A stretch of 62,780 nucleotides of DNA. Origin: DATJHM01 sp035493895. GTDB lineage: Bacteria > Chloroflexota > Ktedonobacteria > Ktedonobacterales > Ktedonobacteraceae. Position 1 is the stretch's first letter. Each line of letters starts with the position of its first letter. Below, piece by piece: positions 45,453 through 53,181 of the stretch. The notes below the pieces were generated by a model. It was not told where the DNA came from, searched no databases, and saw only the letters and a list, made by a program, of their open reading frames with translations. Made by a program: the position numbers and the translations under genes. Location: the NCBI GenBank assembly GCA_035493895.1, contig DATJHM010000055.1:1-62780 (forward strand), in the 5' to 3' direction.

Positions 45453-46847
45453 ATGTGCGTTTCATCTTTTTTCTCTTCCCGCTGGAGAATGTTGCTCTTA
45501 CAGTTGGGAGTGCTGGTCATCATAATATTACAGCTAGCCGTATGGGGGGTCGAGGGCGCGCATGCTGCATGGGGTGAGGGAAGCTCGCATGCCGTACGAG
45601 GAGTCAGGAGCGCGCATACTACACGAGAGATCAGATCGCATCCCACACGCAAGGTGAGCAGTTCGCATATCACACGTGGGGTTAAGAGCGCGCATGTCGT
45701 AGTACGACAGGCGCATTTCGACATAAAACCGATCTTTTATCCTTATTATGAGATGACACCCAGAACAACGTTCCTCTATACTACCCGTCCTGGCGCACTG
45801 ATACGCGATAGCCTCTACGTAAAGAATAATGGGACGGCAAGAGGTACCGTCACTCTCTATTCAGCTGACGCATTCACTGGTCAGAGCAGTGGAGAAGCTT
45901 TTTTCATGCGCACTGATCTACAACGCAATGTAGGAACCTGGATTACCTTGAGCAAACATCGCGTCACCCTCAATCCTGGTCAGAGCACCACGATCCCATT
46001 CACACTGAGAATACCCCATCATGTACGCCCCGGCCAACATGCGGGCGGGCTTGTTGCTGAAGAGCCTATCCAAAAACAGTCATCCACCCAGGGGCTTTAT
46101 AGGGCCACGGTACGCTTACACACACGAGAGGTTCTCGGTATCCTTATCAATCTTCCTGGCAAAATCACTGAGAAGTTGAATGCAACAGGAATCATCTATA
46201 ACAAAACGAGCACCTACCAAAGTGTGCTGGTTGGTTTGTCGAATACAGGTACACAGCTCCTTCGTCCCTCTGGAAGACTGCGAATCATGGATCAGGGAGG
46301 ACGCTTGCTCCAAAATGTACCCATGAAGCTGGATACAATCCTGCCATGGACGGTAATTCGTTATCCCGTGTATATGCATCGTCATGCGCTTCATCCGGGG
46401 ACCTACTATGCCACATTGACACTGGCATACGGACATAAGCACACCATGCACTATGCAACGAGCTTTGACGTACCATTTCCTCCACTCCCAATAAACATCC
46501 CCGCCGCCAAAGTGATTTCTGATCTGGTAACGCCCGATACAAACTTTTTTGCTCTGCTGACTCCCTGGCATTATGCGGTGGGAATCACGATCCTGTTTTT
46601 CCTTCTGAGTGGTCTCTTTCTGTGGAGCCAGAAAGCCTACGCATCTACTACAAGTTGGCGCAAGAAATTGGGCGGCAAACAGGCGAAAAAGGACGGTAAG
46701 CAGGTACCGGTACTTCATCACAACGGGAACGGGATACATGACCTTCAACCAATAAAGGTATCGGGAAAAGCGAAAAAGGAGAAAAAAGAAGCACTCGTTG
46801 AAAGCCAGGCGCATCCAAACAATACGCGTCAACATCCTCCCAAATAA
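45453..46847 (+). CDS. DUF916-like (WxL-interacting) membrane-anchored protein 1
   Basis: 464 residues from ATG 45453 (GGAGG six bases upstream). N-terminal signal/anchor, then a stretch of imperfect His-containing repeats (about residues 30-88). An Ig-like domain of the DUF916 type follows: HFDIKPIFYPYYEMTPRTTF, SLYVKNNGTARGTVTLYSAD, and LNPGQSTTIPFTLRIPHHVR. A second beta domain starts near ITEKLNATGIIYN. One membrane helix is near 370-390 (HYAVGITILFFLLSGLFLW), then a Lys-rich cytoplasmic tail. In Firmicutes DUF916 proteins bind WxL proteins and peptidoglycan. The close paralogue is at 48275. Confidence 0.68.
   Translation: MCVSSFFSSRWRMLLLQLGVLVIIILQLAVWGVEGAHAAWGEGSSHAVRGVRSAHTTREIRSHPTRKVSSSHITRGVKSAHVVVRQAHFDIKPIFYPYYEMTPRTTFLYTTRPGALIRDSLYVKNNGTARGTVTLYSADAFTGQSSGEAFFMRTDLQRNVGTWITLSKHRVTLNPGQSTTIPFTLRIPHHVRPGQHAGGLVAEEPIQKQSSTQGLYRATVRLHTREVLGILINLPGKITEKLNATGIIYNKTSTYQSVLVGLSNTGTQLLRPSGRLRIMDQGGRLLQNVPMKLDTILPWTVIRYPVYMHRHALHPGTYYATLTLAYGHKHTMHYATSFDVPFPPLPINIPAAKVISDLVTPDTNFFALLTPWHYAVGITILFFLLSGLFLWSQKAYASTTSWRKKLGGKQAKKDGKQVPVLHHNGNGIHDLQPIKVSGKAKKEKKEALVESQAHPNNTRQHPPK
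45541..45720 (+). repeat. Imperfect tandem repeats inside the DUF916-like gene 1
   Basis: Five to six copies of a roughly 27-33-base unit encoding variants of GVRSAHTTR / SSHITRGVK. They lie directly after the signal segment. The paralogue at 48275 lacks them and passes from signal peptide straight to the first domain. Confidence 0.6.
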
Positions 46848-47165
46848 TGATCGTAAGATGATGCCTGATTTCCTCATGTCAGTGCATCATTCACGCAGAA
46901 TAGCTCAGAGCAGAAAAGGCCAGTACACCAGATCGTATGACGCATCTTCTCTCTGGCTCTTCTGCGTTTTGTCCTTACGTGCATAACGATCGTCGCAAGA
47001 AAAACGCTCCCCGCTACGTAGCCTCTTCTCATAATTACTTAGATCACATCGCTTTTGCTGGAAAGCGATTCCTCTTTGCAACGTACAGAAAGAGCCTCTG
47101 ATCACGCACATACCTCACGCTTAGTGTCCCGGAATAAAACCACAAATTGATGAGCACTCTTTGTT

Positions 47166-47236
47166 CCAGCACTGAAATATGTGCACTGATCACTTTTTTT
47201 GCACTCCATAATAGTAACAGAAGTAGGTACGTACTT
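47166..47236 (+). repeat. Upstream direct repeat, copy 2
   Basis: Homologous to 43941-44010: CCAGCACTGAAATATG, then CTCCATAATAGTAACA, and ending in AAGTAGGTACGTACTT, which resembles the palindromes at 42207 and 42313. Confidence 0.7.
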
Positions 47237-47417
47237 AAAAAAGGCTTGAGGGGCATGCTTTAAATGAGTATACATTTTCTACTTGTGAATTGATCACAAG
47301 CACACTCTGAATCAAAGTGTGGAAGTCATTTAATACTCTACCTACGAAATATTTCACGATCGTGAGCTGAACTATAACTGTATCAGACAAAGAACGTGAG
47401 CACATTTCGAGAAGCTG

Positions 47418-47440
47418 TTGTCTGAAAGTAGTTCAGGCAA
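47418..47440 (+). promoter_or_regulatory. Shared leader inverted repeat, copy C
   Basis: TTGTCTGAA-N5-TTCAGGCAA, the most symmetric copy, 26 bases before ATG 47467. The bases before it (GTGAGCACATTTCGAGAA) also resemble those before copy B. Confidence 0.6.
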
Positions 47441-47466
47441 CGTAGAAAAGAAGAAAGGCGTTTCAA

Positions 47467-48132
47467 ATGATGGGTTATACGTTGAAGAATCGTCTCCTGA
47501 AATTGGGGGCAGTTTTTTTGTTGGTAGGTATGCTAGCTATGAGTGTACTTGCTACAAATAGCAAGACTGCTTTCGCCGCTCCTTGTACAGGCCTTACTGG
47601 TGACACTCTCGTAGTTACTGGTGCTTCAAGTGACTGTACTATGACCATTACTACTCAGTTCCCCGCTGGTGCGCTTGCATTTAACAATGATGCAGCAGTT
47701 ACAACTACAGGTGCGTCATCGACAGCCCCTACGAGCTTCAATTTCCATACTACTATAGCAGATTTACGCGGTGCCAACGGCGATGACTCCGGGTGGCACC
47801 TGGAAGCGTCATCAGCAGGTCTGACTCTCGGTGGTAGTGGTACAGGAACTCATATTCCTCTGACTGTGGGATCTACTGGTTCGACCGTCAGTTGTACACC
47901 TGCTTCTGACGGCATATGCCCGACCGTGGATCCTACGTTTACACCGCAGACACTCAATACCAACGGTACTACCGCTGCAAGTTTTTTGAGCGCAACATAT
48001 GCAACTGATACTAGCGCAATTCGTGCGACCTTCACGATCAACACAGTTGGCTCATATGACTTTTCTACTGGTGCTCATCCTGCTGGCGTCTGGTCAGGCA
48101 CCATCGATATCGCACTTTTTAATGCACCTTAA
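47467..48132 (+). CDS. Secreted WxL-like surface protein C
   Basis: 221 residues (or from the adjacent ATG 47470, which aligns better with paralogue B). A signal peptide ends near TAFAAPC. It is the most divergent paralogue: the central motif is GWHLEASSAGLTLGG, keeping W-x-L, and the end is PAGVWSGTIDIALFNAP. Two Cys pairs are present. It is followed by a strong terminator and the second DUF916-like gene, repeating the B unit order. A secreted beta-rich wall-associated protein is the best reading; the ligand is unknown. Confidence 0.64.
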   Translation: MMGYTLKNRLLKLGAVFLLVGMLAMSVLATNSKTAFAAPCTGLTGDTLVVTGASSDCTMTITTQFPAGALAFNNDAAVTTTGASSTAPTSFNFHTTIADLRGANGDDSGWHLEASSAGLTLGGSGTGTHIPLTVGSTGSTVSCTPASDGICPTVDPTFTPQTLNTNGTTAASFLSATYATDTSAIRATFTINTVGSYDFSTGAHPAGVWSGTIDIALFNAP

Positions 48133-48153
48133 TCTGCTTATCAGGCAGATGAA

Positions 48154-48188
48154 CGGGAGAATGCTGTTATTGACACAGTATTCTCCCG
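48154..48188 (+). terminator. Terminator after WxL-like gene C
   Basis: CGGGAGAAT-G-CTGT pairs with ACAG-T-ATTCTCCCG (48154-48167 and 48175-48188) with a 7-base loop. Strong stem, no U-tract. Confidence 0.65.
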
Positions 48189-48274
48189 CCCTCCAAAGAA
48201 TAAGTTGATCACATTACATCAATGCCATGAATATACCGCAATTTTATGCCATAAATCGACAAAGGAGGCTTGTA

Positions 48275-49372
48275 TTGTACACGTTATGGCATTTTCTTTC
48301 CCGACGGATGTTCTCACATTTATCCATGGGAATGTTCATTACCACGCTTCTCTTCTTCGAAATTTTAGGAGCAGGAATTGCGCATGCTTCTGATGGGAAA
48401 GCTCATTTTAGCGTAGAACCCACCTTTTTCCCTCAGCATGAGATAACACCTAGATCATACTTCACTTATTACAGTCACCCTGCCACTTTGATTCAGGATA
48501 GTATACATCTAACAAATTCGGGTTCAGCAAGAGGAACCGCCAATCTTTATGCAGTCGACGCAACCACGGGTCAAACAGGGGGAACAACCTTAGTTCCTCG
48601 TAATACTCCCCAGCATGATGTAAGCACCTGGATCAGGCTAAGCCGTCAACAAATCACACTGAATCCCGGCCAGAGTCTGGATATCCCATTCACCCTGCGG
48701 ATACCCGGCCATGTACGCCCTGGCCAGCACATAGGAATCATCATTGCCCAAAGAATAGATCAGCAAGTATCACCCTCAATATCTGGTTCCTACAAGACCA
48801 GGGTGCAAGTACGTACGCTCACAGGACTCGGCGTTCTCGTCAATCTTCCAGGCAAGCTTGTTGAAAAGTTGGGTACAACAGGCATCACCTACAACGACAT
48901 GAGTACCTACCAAAGTGTACTGGTGGGACTAAAGAACACAGGCACACAAATGCTACACCCTTCTGGAAGCTTACAGATAACAGATACACAGGGACGACTC
49001 CTGCAAAATATGCCCTTGAAACTGGACACGTTTCTACCACAGACAGCAATTAATTATCCTGTCTATATACATCGCCGCGCGCTTGCGCCGGGAAGATATG
49101 AAGCTACATTGATGCTGCGATACGAACATAATCATATTCTAAACTATAAAACAAGCTTTTATGTGCCATTGCCACGGTTACCAAGGAACACACTTGTTAC
49201 CACAGCGATCTCCGAGCTGGTAACACCCGATACGTTGACCCCCTGGCATTACGTTGCGGGAATAGTCGTTGCATTTCTTCTTCTGAGTGCGCTCTTCTTC
49301 TGGGGCCGAAGCGCGTACAAAACCGCAATGAAGTTGAGAAAGAAATTTCACCGCAAGAGAACAGGAAAATGA
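48275..49372 (+). CDS. DUF916-like (WxL-interacting) membrane-anchored protein 2
   Basis: 365 residues from TTG 48275, chosen because AGGAGG lies exactly six bases upstream; an ATG at 48227 has no ribosome site. The signal peptide ends near GAGIAHA. Then comes the DUF916-like domain (HFSVEPTFFPQHEITPRSYF, LTNSGSARGTANLYAVD, LNPGQSLDIPFTLRIPGHVR), a second beta domain (VEKLGTTGITYNDMSTYQSV), one membrane helix (YVAGIVVAFLLLSALFFWG) and a basic tail. It is clearly paralogous to 45453 but lacks the N-terminal repeats and the long tail. It would sit in the membrane with both domains outside and hold the WxL-like proteins at the surface. Confidence 0.68.
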   Translation: MYTLWHFLSRRMFSHLSMGMFITTLLFFEILGAGIAHASDGKAHFSVEPTFFPQHEITPRSYFTYYSHPATLIQDSIHLTNSGSARGTANLYAVDATTGQTGGTTLVPRNTPQHDVSTWIRLSRQQITLNPGQSLDIPFTLRIPGHVRPGQHIGIIIAQRIDQQVSPSISGSYKTRVQVRTLTGLGVLVNLPGKLVEKLGTTGITYNDMSTYQSVLVGLKNTGTQMLHPSGSLQITDTQGRLLQNMPLKLDTFLPQTAINYPVYIHRRALAPGRYEATLMLRYEHNHILNYKTSFYVPLPRLPRNTLVTTAISELVTPDTLTPWHYVAGIVVAFLLLSALFFWGRSAYKTAMKLRKKFHRKRTGK

Positions 49373-49621
49373 CTGGCGCTGGTTCCCCGTATGCGCCGGG
49401 GTCATCGACCAAATCAGGGCTTCATAGCGCAAGCCTGACGGCTACCGAAACAGATAGGCACAGATAAGCCGTACCGCTACGAAGGATGAATGGAGAGGAT
49501 AAGCTGTGCAATACATGCTTCCCCATATCAACGATTTATAATATAGTTACGTTATGTAATCTTCCATCCAGGCAGGTTTTTTGATCATCTTCGGTTATTT
49601 GCGCACAGAGAGGTTCTTACT

Positions 49622-50674
49622 TTGAAAAAAATCGTCATTCTTGCAGAAGGTGCCTTTGAGTTGCATTATGGGAAAACAGCAACAGGCGTCATACGGTATG
49701 GACGAGATCAGGTCGTTGCAGTGATTGACAGTACGAGGAAGGGTCAGGATGTCGCTCAGGCGCTGGGCGTTGATCTTGGCAGAGGCATTCCTGTGGTACA
49801 TGATATCCACGAGGCGTTACAGTATCAGCCGGATACACTTCTTATTGGCATCGCGTCTCAAGGGGGGAATCTTCCGGATGCATGGCGCTGGCAATTGCTT
49901 ACGGCGATGGAGAAGGGTCTGAATATTATCAACGGCCTGCATGTCTTTTTCTCTGAAGATGAAGAACTACAAACCGCGGCGAACAGGTGCGGCGTCACGA
50001 TCTGGGATGTGCGCCGTCCTCCCGAGAAGCGACGGGTTGCTCGCTATATTCCGCATCGTCCGGGCAGTCGTACTATTCTTGCGGTGGGCTCGGATTGCGC
50101 AACGGGAAAAATGACGGCGATGCTGGAGATGAACCGTGAAGCACAACTGCGGGGATTGAGCAGCGATTTTGTGGCCACGGGGCAGACGGGCATTATGATT
50201 TCGGGGAACGGGCTGCCGGTGGATCGCATTATCAGCGATTTTGTGGCGGGCATGGTCGAAGAGATGGTACTTGATTTCACGGCCAGACATGATTGGGTCT
50301 TTGTGGAAGGACAGGGCGCGTTAAATCATCCAGGATACTCACCTGTCACGCTCGGACTGATTCACGGCGCACTGCCAGATGCGATGATATTTTGCCACAA
50401 AGCGGGCACAACCGGGATTGAAGGATACGAGAATTGCCCCTTCCCTTCACTCTCACGCATGATCGAGATCAATGAGGATGCGGCGAACTGGCTGCATCCC
50501 AGACATAATAGCAAAATCGTCGGGATATCCCTCGTGACCCCTCACCTTTCAGAGGCACAGGCGCACGATGAAATAAAAAGGATCGAGGATGAAGTCGGCT
50601 TGCCTGCAACCGATATCTGGCGTTTCGGCGCTGATAAGCTGATGGATGCGCTGAGCAGGCATTTTGAGGCGTAA
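49622..50674 (+). CDS. DUF1611 family protein, DgcN-like (D-glutamate N-acetyltransferase family)
   Basis: 350 residues from TTG 49622 (AGAGAGG eight bases upstream). An N-terminal Rossmann-like part (about 1-130) is followed by a P-loop domain with GSDCATGKMT at 156-165 and FVEGQGALNHPGYSP near 230. DUF1611 includes DgcN, which acetylates D-glutamate in the DgcN-DgcA pathway, where DgcA is an enolase-superfamily racemase. A matching epimerase gene lies 1.5 kb downstream, on the same strand, which supports that reading. The substrate remains an inference. Confidence 0.8.
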   Translation: MKKIVILAEGAFELHYGKTATGVIRYGRDQVVAVIDSTRKGQDVAQALGVDLGRGIPVVHDIHEALQYQPDTLLIGIASQGGNLPDAWRWQLLTAMEKGLNIINGLHVFFSEDEELQTAANRCGVTIWDVRRPPEKRRVARYIPHRPGSRTILAVGSDCATGKMTAMLEMNREAQLRGLSSDFVATGQTGIMISGNGLPVDRIISDFVAGMVEEMVLDFTARHDWVFVEGQGALNHPGYSPVTLGLIHGALPDAMIFCHKAGTTGIEGYENCPFPSLSRMIEINEDAANWLHPRHNSKIVGISLVTPHLSEAQAHDEIKRIEDEVGLPATDIWRFGADKLMDALSRHFEA

Positions 50675-50702
50675 TTTTTCGGCCTGAGAAACGGTTTTTT
50701 TT

Positions 50703-50734
50703 AGTGGCAAAGAGGAAGATGAACCTCTGCCACT
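50703..50734 (+). terminator. Terminator-like hairpin after the DUF1611 gene
   Basis: AGTGGCAAAGAGG pairs with CCTCTGCCACT with a two-base bulge. It lies 28 bases after the stop, just after a run of eight T. Confidence 0.55.
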
Positions 50735-50792
50735 CCATGTTACATAAAAGTTTCACGTCAATCCACCCCCCATAGCGACGTGATTTATATGC

Positions 50793-50833
50793 GATCCGCC
50801 TCAGACGCCGAAAATCTGGGTCTGAGGCAGATC
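50793..50833. repeat. Strong inverted repeat
   Basis: GATC-C-GCCTCAGAC pairs with GTCTGAGGC-A-GATC (50793-50806 and 50820-50833). Possible second terminator or remnant of a palindromic element. Confidence 0.5.
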
Positions 50834-50873
50834 ACACCCACCCACGAAGAAGCTAGAAAATACAAGCTCCCCT

Positions 50874-50901
50874 GGCGCAGACAAGCAGCACTTCTACAGG
50901 A
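50874..50901 (-). repeat. Copy 3 of the dispersed element core, inverted and degenerate
   Basis: The reverse complement matches the 28-nt core at 36542-36569 at 24 positions, including an unbroken GCTGCTTGTCTGCGCC. The flanking palindrome arms are lost. Confidence 0.7.
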
Positions 50902-51108
50902 ATAGGTTAAGATATACCAAACGTATTCGATCTCACGTTCGTATTATACGAAAGATAGTATTTTGTATCACACGATATCTTAGCAGATCGTTTTACAAAA
51001 GCTGACCGAGAACTATGTGGCGGAAGAGTAGCTTTTACAGGTTTTTCAATCGTGCCTTGAACTGTACAGGTGATTTGCGGCGCAGATCACGAGGGGAGGT
51101 TTTTTCAC

Positions 51109-51987
51109 ATGCTTTTGCAAGCAAGACATCGCGTGGGTGCACTACTCTTGCTTATTGGCGCACTGCTGGCGGTCGCAGGGGAAATCATCAACGCGTTTAA
51201 TAACGTCCCACTGAGCACGACCTGGACGCTAGCAATTGTGCTGATTGTACTGGGAATCGCGGTTCTGGTCTATGGCATAAATATGTATGTTCAGCTATCT
51301 GAACAGGTCAATATATCTGGCTCACTGAGTACTGGCATCCTGTTTCTGGTTGGTATCATCGCCATTGTGGGCACGATCGCGATTGATGGCGTGGTCCTGC
51401 CCTTGCTCTTCGGCATAGCCAACAAAATCGCCAGCACCATTAATCCGCTGGGTTCGGGAGTACAGGATGCGACGAATACAGTAACAACAGGGATCAATAG
51501 CGCTACAAATTCCGTTATGAATATTATCAGCCCCGGATCGGGACAAACGAACATTCCCGCGGCCAATATTCCTCAGGTCGATGGATTAGCGCTTGTCAAC
51601 AGTATGCTCGTAGGGATGAAATTGCCGCCGCTTGAGGTCATCGCAAACTGGGGACACGTTTTTCTCACAGGTGGTCCGCTCGCCATCGGGGGTCTCTTGC
51701 TTGGCCTGTCACTCCTGCGCGTGAAAGCCCTTCCGCAACAGGGCGCATTGCTTCTGACTATCTGTGCGGGCCTGAATCTCATCTTACAGATCCTGATCAT
51801 TGCGCTGGGTGCGAACAATGCCCTTCTCATCCTGACGAACATCGCAGGCATCCTCTTTTTCCTGGCGCTGGCCTGGCTGGGGCTCACGTTCTTATTCCCG
51901 GAAAAGCTGGACTTTACGCTGCATCTGCCGTTCAGCGAACAGACAAAACAATCCATCAAACATGCCACAAAACATTCCGCCTCTTGA
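51109..51987 (+). CDS. Membrane protein of unknown function between DgcN- and DgcA-like genes
   Basis: 292 residues from ATG 51109 (GGGGAGG nine bases upstream; an earlier in-frame ATG at 51070 has none). Seven membrane helices with a polar Thr/Asn/Ser-rich loop at about 115-165 between the third and fourth. No transporter signature is recognised. Its place in the gene order might suggest a role in uptake of the compound used by the flanking enzymes, but it is not visibly related to a transporter family. A strong hairpin follows. Confidence 0.68.
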   Translation: MLLQARHRVGALLLLIGALLAVAGEIINAFNNVPLSTTWTLAIVLIVLGIAVLVYGINMYVQLSEQVNISGSLSTGILFLVGIIAIVGTIAIDGVVLPLLFGIANKIASTINPLGSGVQDATNTVTTGINSATNSVMNIISPGSGQTNIPAANIPQVDGLALVNSMLVGMKLPPLEVIANWGHVFLTGGPLAIGGLLLGLSLLRVKALPQQGALLLTICAGLNLILQILIIALGANNALLILTNIAGILFFLALAWLGLTFLFPEKLDFTLHLPFSEQTKQSIKHATKHSAS

Positions 51988-51992
51988 TCGTG

Positions 51993-52030
51993 ACAGAGTA
52001 TCGCAAAAAGTGCCTTTTGCGATACTCTGT
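51993..52030 (+). terminator. Perfect 16-bp terminator-like hairpin
   Basis: Arms 51993-52008 and 52015-52030 pair fully with loop AGTGCC; the right arm begins TTTT. It follows the membrane-protein stop by five bases and separates it from the epimerase gene. Confidence 0.75.
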
Positions 52031-52131
52031 GCTCTCTCTCGCCCCCTATACATGCTTTTCTTTCAAGCGCAGGCAATTCGTGTTACCATAATGGGAGAGT
52101 GTCCACCAGAAAGTAAAAGGATGTATAGAGT

Positions 52132-53145
52132 ATGATTCACCTTAGCACCAGACCCATTGAGCTGACGTTATCAACCCCATTTCGTATTTCACGCGGCGTG
52201 CAATATACCGCAGCGAATGTGGTAGCGGAGCTCAAATATCAGGATTACACCGGTTATGGCGAGGCAGCCCCGAGCCAATATTATGGCGAGAATGCAGAGA
52301 CTGTCACCACCAACCTGCTGGCATTTGCCGACAAGCTCGGGGCTGATCCTTTCTTGCTCGAAGACATTCTCTCCAATCTGGAGAAAGTCATCCGGCTCCA
52401 TCCCTCGGCAAAGGCTGCTGTCGATATGGCGCTTTACGATCTCATAGGCAAGGTGCTGGGCGTGCCCGTCTATCGGCTGCTGGGACTCAATCCGACCAAC
52501 GCCGCCTATACCTCTTTCACCATCGGTATCGATACACCCGCTGAGATGGCAAAAAAGGTACAGCAGGCCAGCGCTTATCCCATTCTAAAAATTAAAGTTG
52601 GCACGAAACAGGATATTGAGATCCTCAAAGCCATTCGCGATGTCTCCTCAGCCGTCATTCGTGTGGACGCGAACGCTGGCTGGACACCGAAAGAGGCCAT
52701 AAAAAATATTGAAGCGCTCGTCCCCTATAATATCGAGTTTGTCGAACAGCCAGTAACCGCCCACGATCTGGCCGGGCTCAAAATGATACGCGAGCACTCA
52801 CCCCTCCCCATCATCGCCGATGAGAGTTGCGTCAGCCTCCACGACATTCCGCGCCTGAGCGAGTGCGTCGATGGCATCAATCTAAAACTGATGAAGAACG
52901 GCGGCATGCATACCGTACTCAAAATGATCCATACAGCACGAGCGCACAATTTACAGGTCATGCTGGGCTGTATGATCGAGAGTTCGCTCGCAATCACTGC
53001 GGCGGCACAACTGACGCCGCTGGTCGATTATGCCGATCTGGACGGCCATCTGCTAATCAAAGATGATCCATATCGAGGCGTACAGGTCGAGCAAGGGAAG
53101 CTCGTGCTGCCAGATGCTCCCGGCCTGGGCGTTGTGATGAGGTAG
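52132..53145 (+). CDS. Enolase-superfamily dipeptide epimerase (L-Ala-D/L-Glu epimerase or DgcA-like)
   Basis: 337 residues. All muconate-lactonizing-type motifs are present: the KxK pair Lys153/Lys155 (ILKIKVG), metal ligands Asp179 (RVDANAGW), Glu205 (VEQP) and Asp230 (ADES), and the second catalytic Lys in INLKLMKNGG near 252-255. DLDGHLLIKDDP near the end is typical of dipeptide epimerases. These enzymes racemise the alpha carbon of Glu in muropeptide-derived dipeptides; the related DgcA acts on N-acetyl-D-glutamate. The DUF1611 gene upstream favours the latter or a shared pathway. Confidence 0.9.
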   Translation: MIHLSTRPIELTLSTPFRISRGVQYTAANVVAELKYQDYTGYGEAAPSQYYGENAETVTTNLLAFADKLGADPFLLEDILSNLEKVIRLHPSAKAAVDMALYDLIGKVLGVPVYRLLGLNPTNAAYTSFTIGIDTPAEMAKKVQQASAYPILKIKVGTKQDIEILKAIRDVSSAVIRVDANAGWTPKEAIKNIEALVPYNIEFVEQPVTAHDLAGLKMIREHSPLPIIADESCVSLHDIPRLSECVDGINLKLMKNGGMHTVLKMIHTARAHNLQVMLGCMIESSLAITAAAQLTPLVDYADLDGHLLIKDDPYRGVQVEQGKLVLPDAPGLGVVMR

Positions 53146-53181
53146 GAGCATCTCTTTTGCACAGGGAGATTGACCGGGGAG

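Larger units (their letters stand above)
46848..47466. other. Non-coding region before WxL-like gene C
   Basis: About 620 bases. It carries the second copy of the upstream direct repeat (47166-47236), a CACGATCGTG palindrome near 47358, and the leader element at 47418. No credible gene. Confidence 0.55.
50675..51108. other. Intergenic region with hairpins and a degenerate repeat copy
   Basis: About 430 bases. It holds two hairpins (50703-50734 and 50793-50833), the inverted copy 3 of the dispersed element, and an AT-rich segment (50905-51000) that should hold the promoter of the next gene. A CGAGGGGAGG site precedes that gene. Confidence 0.55.
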
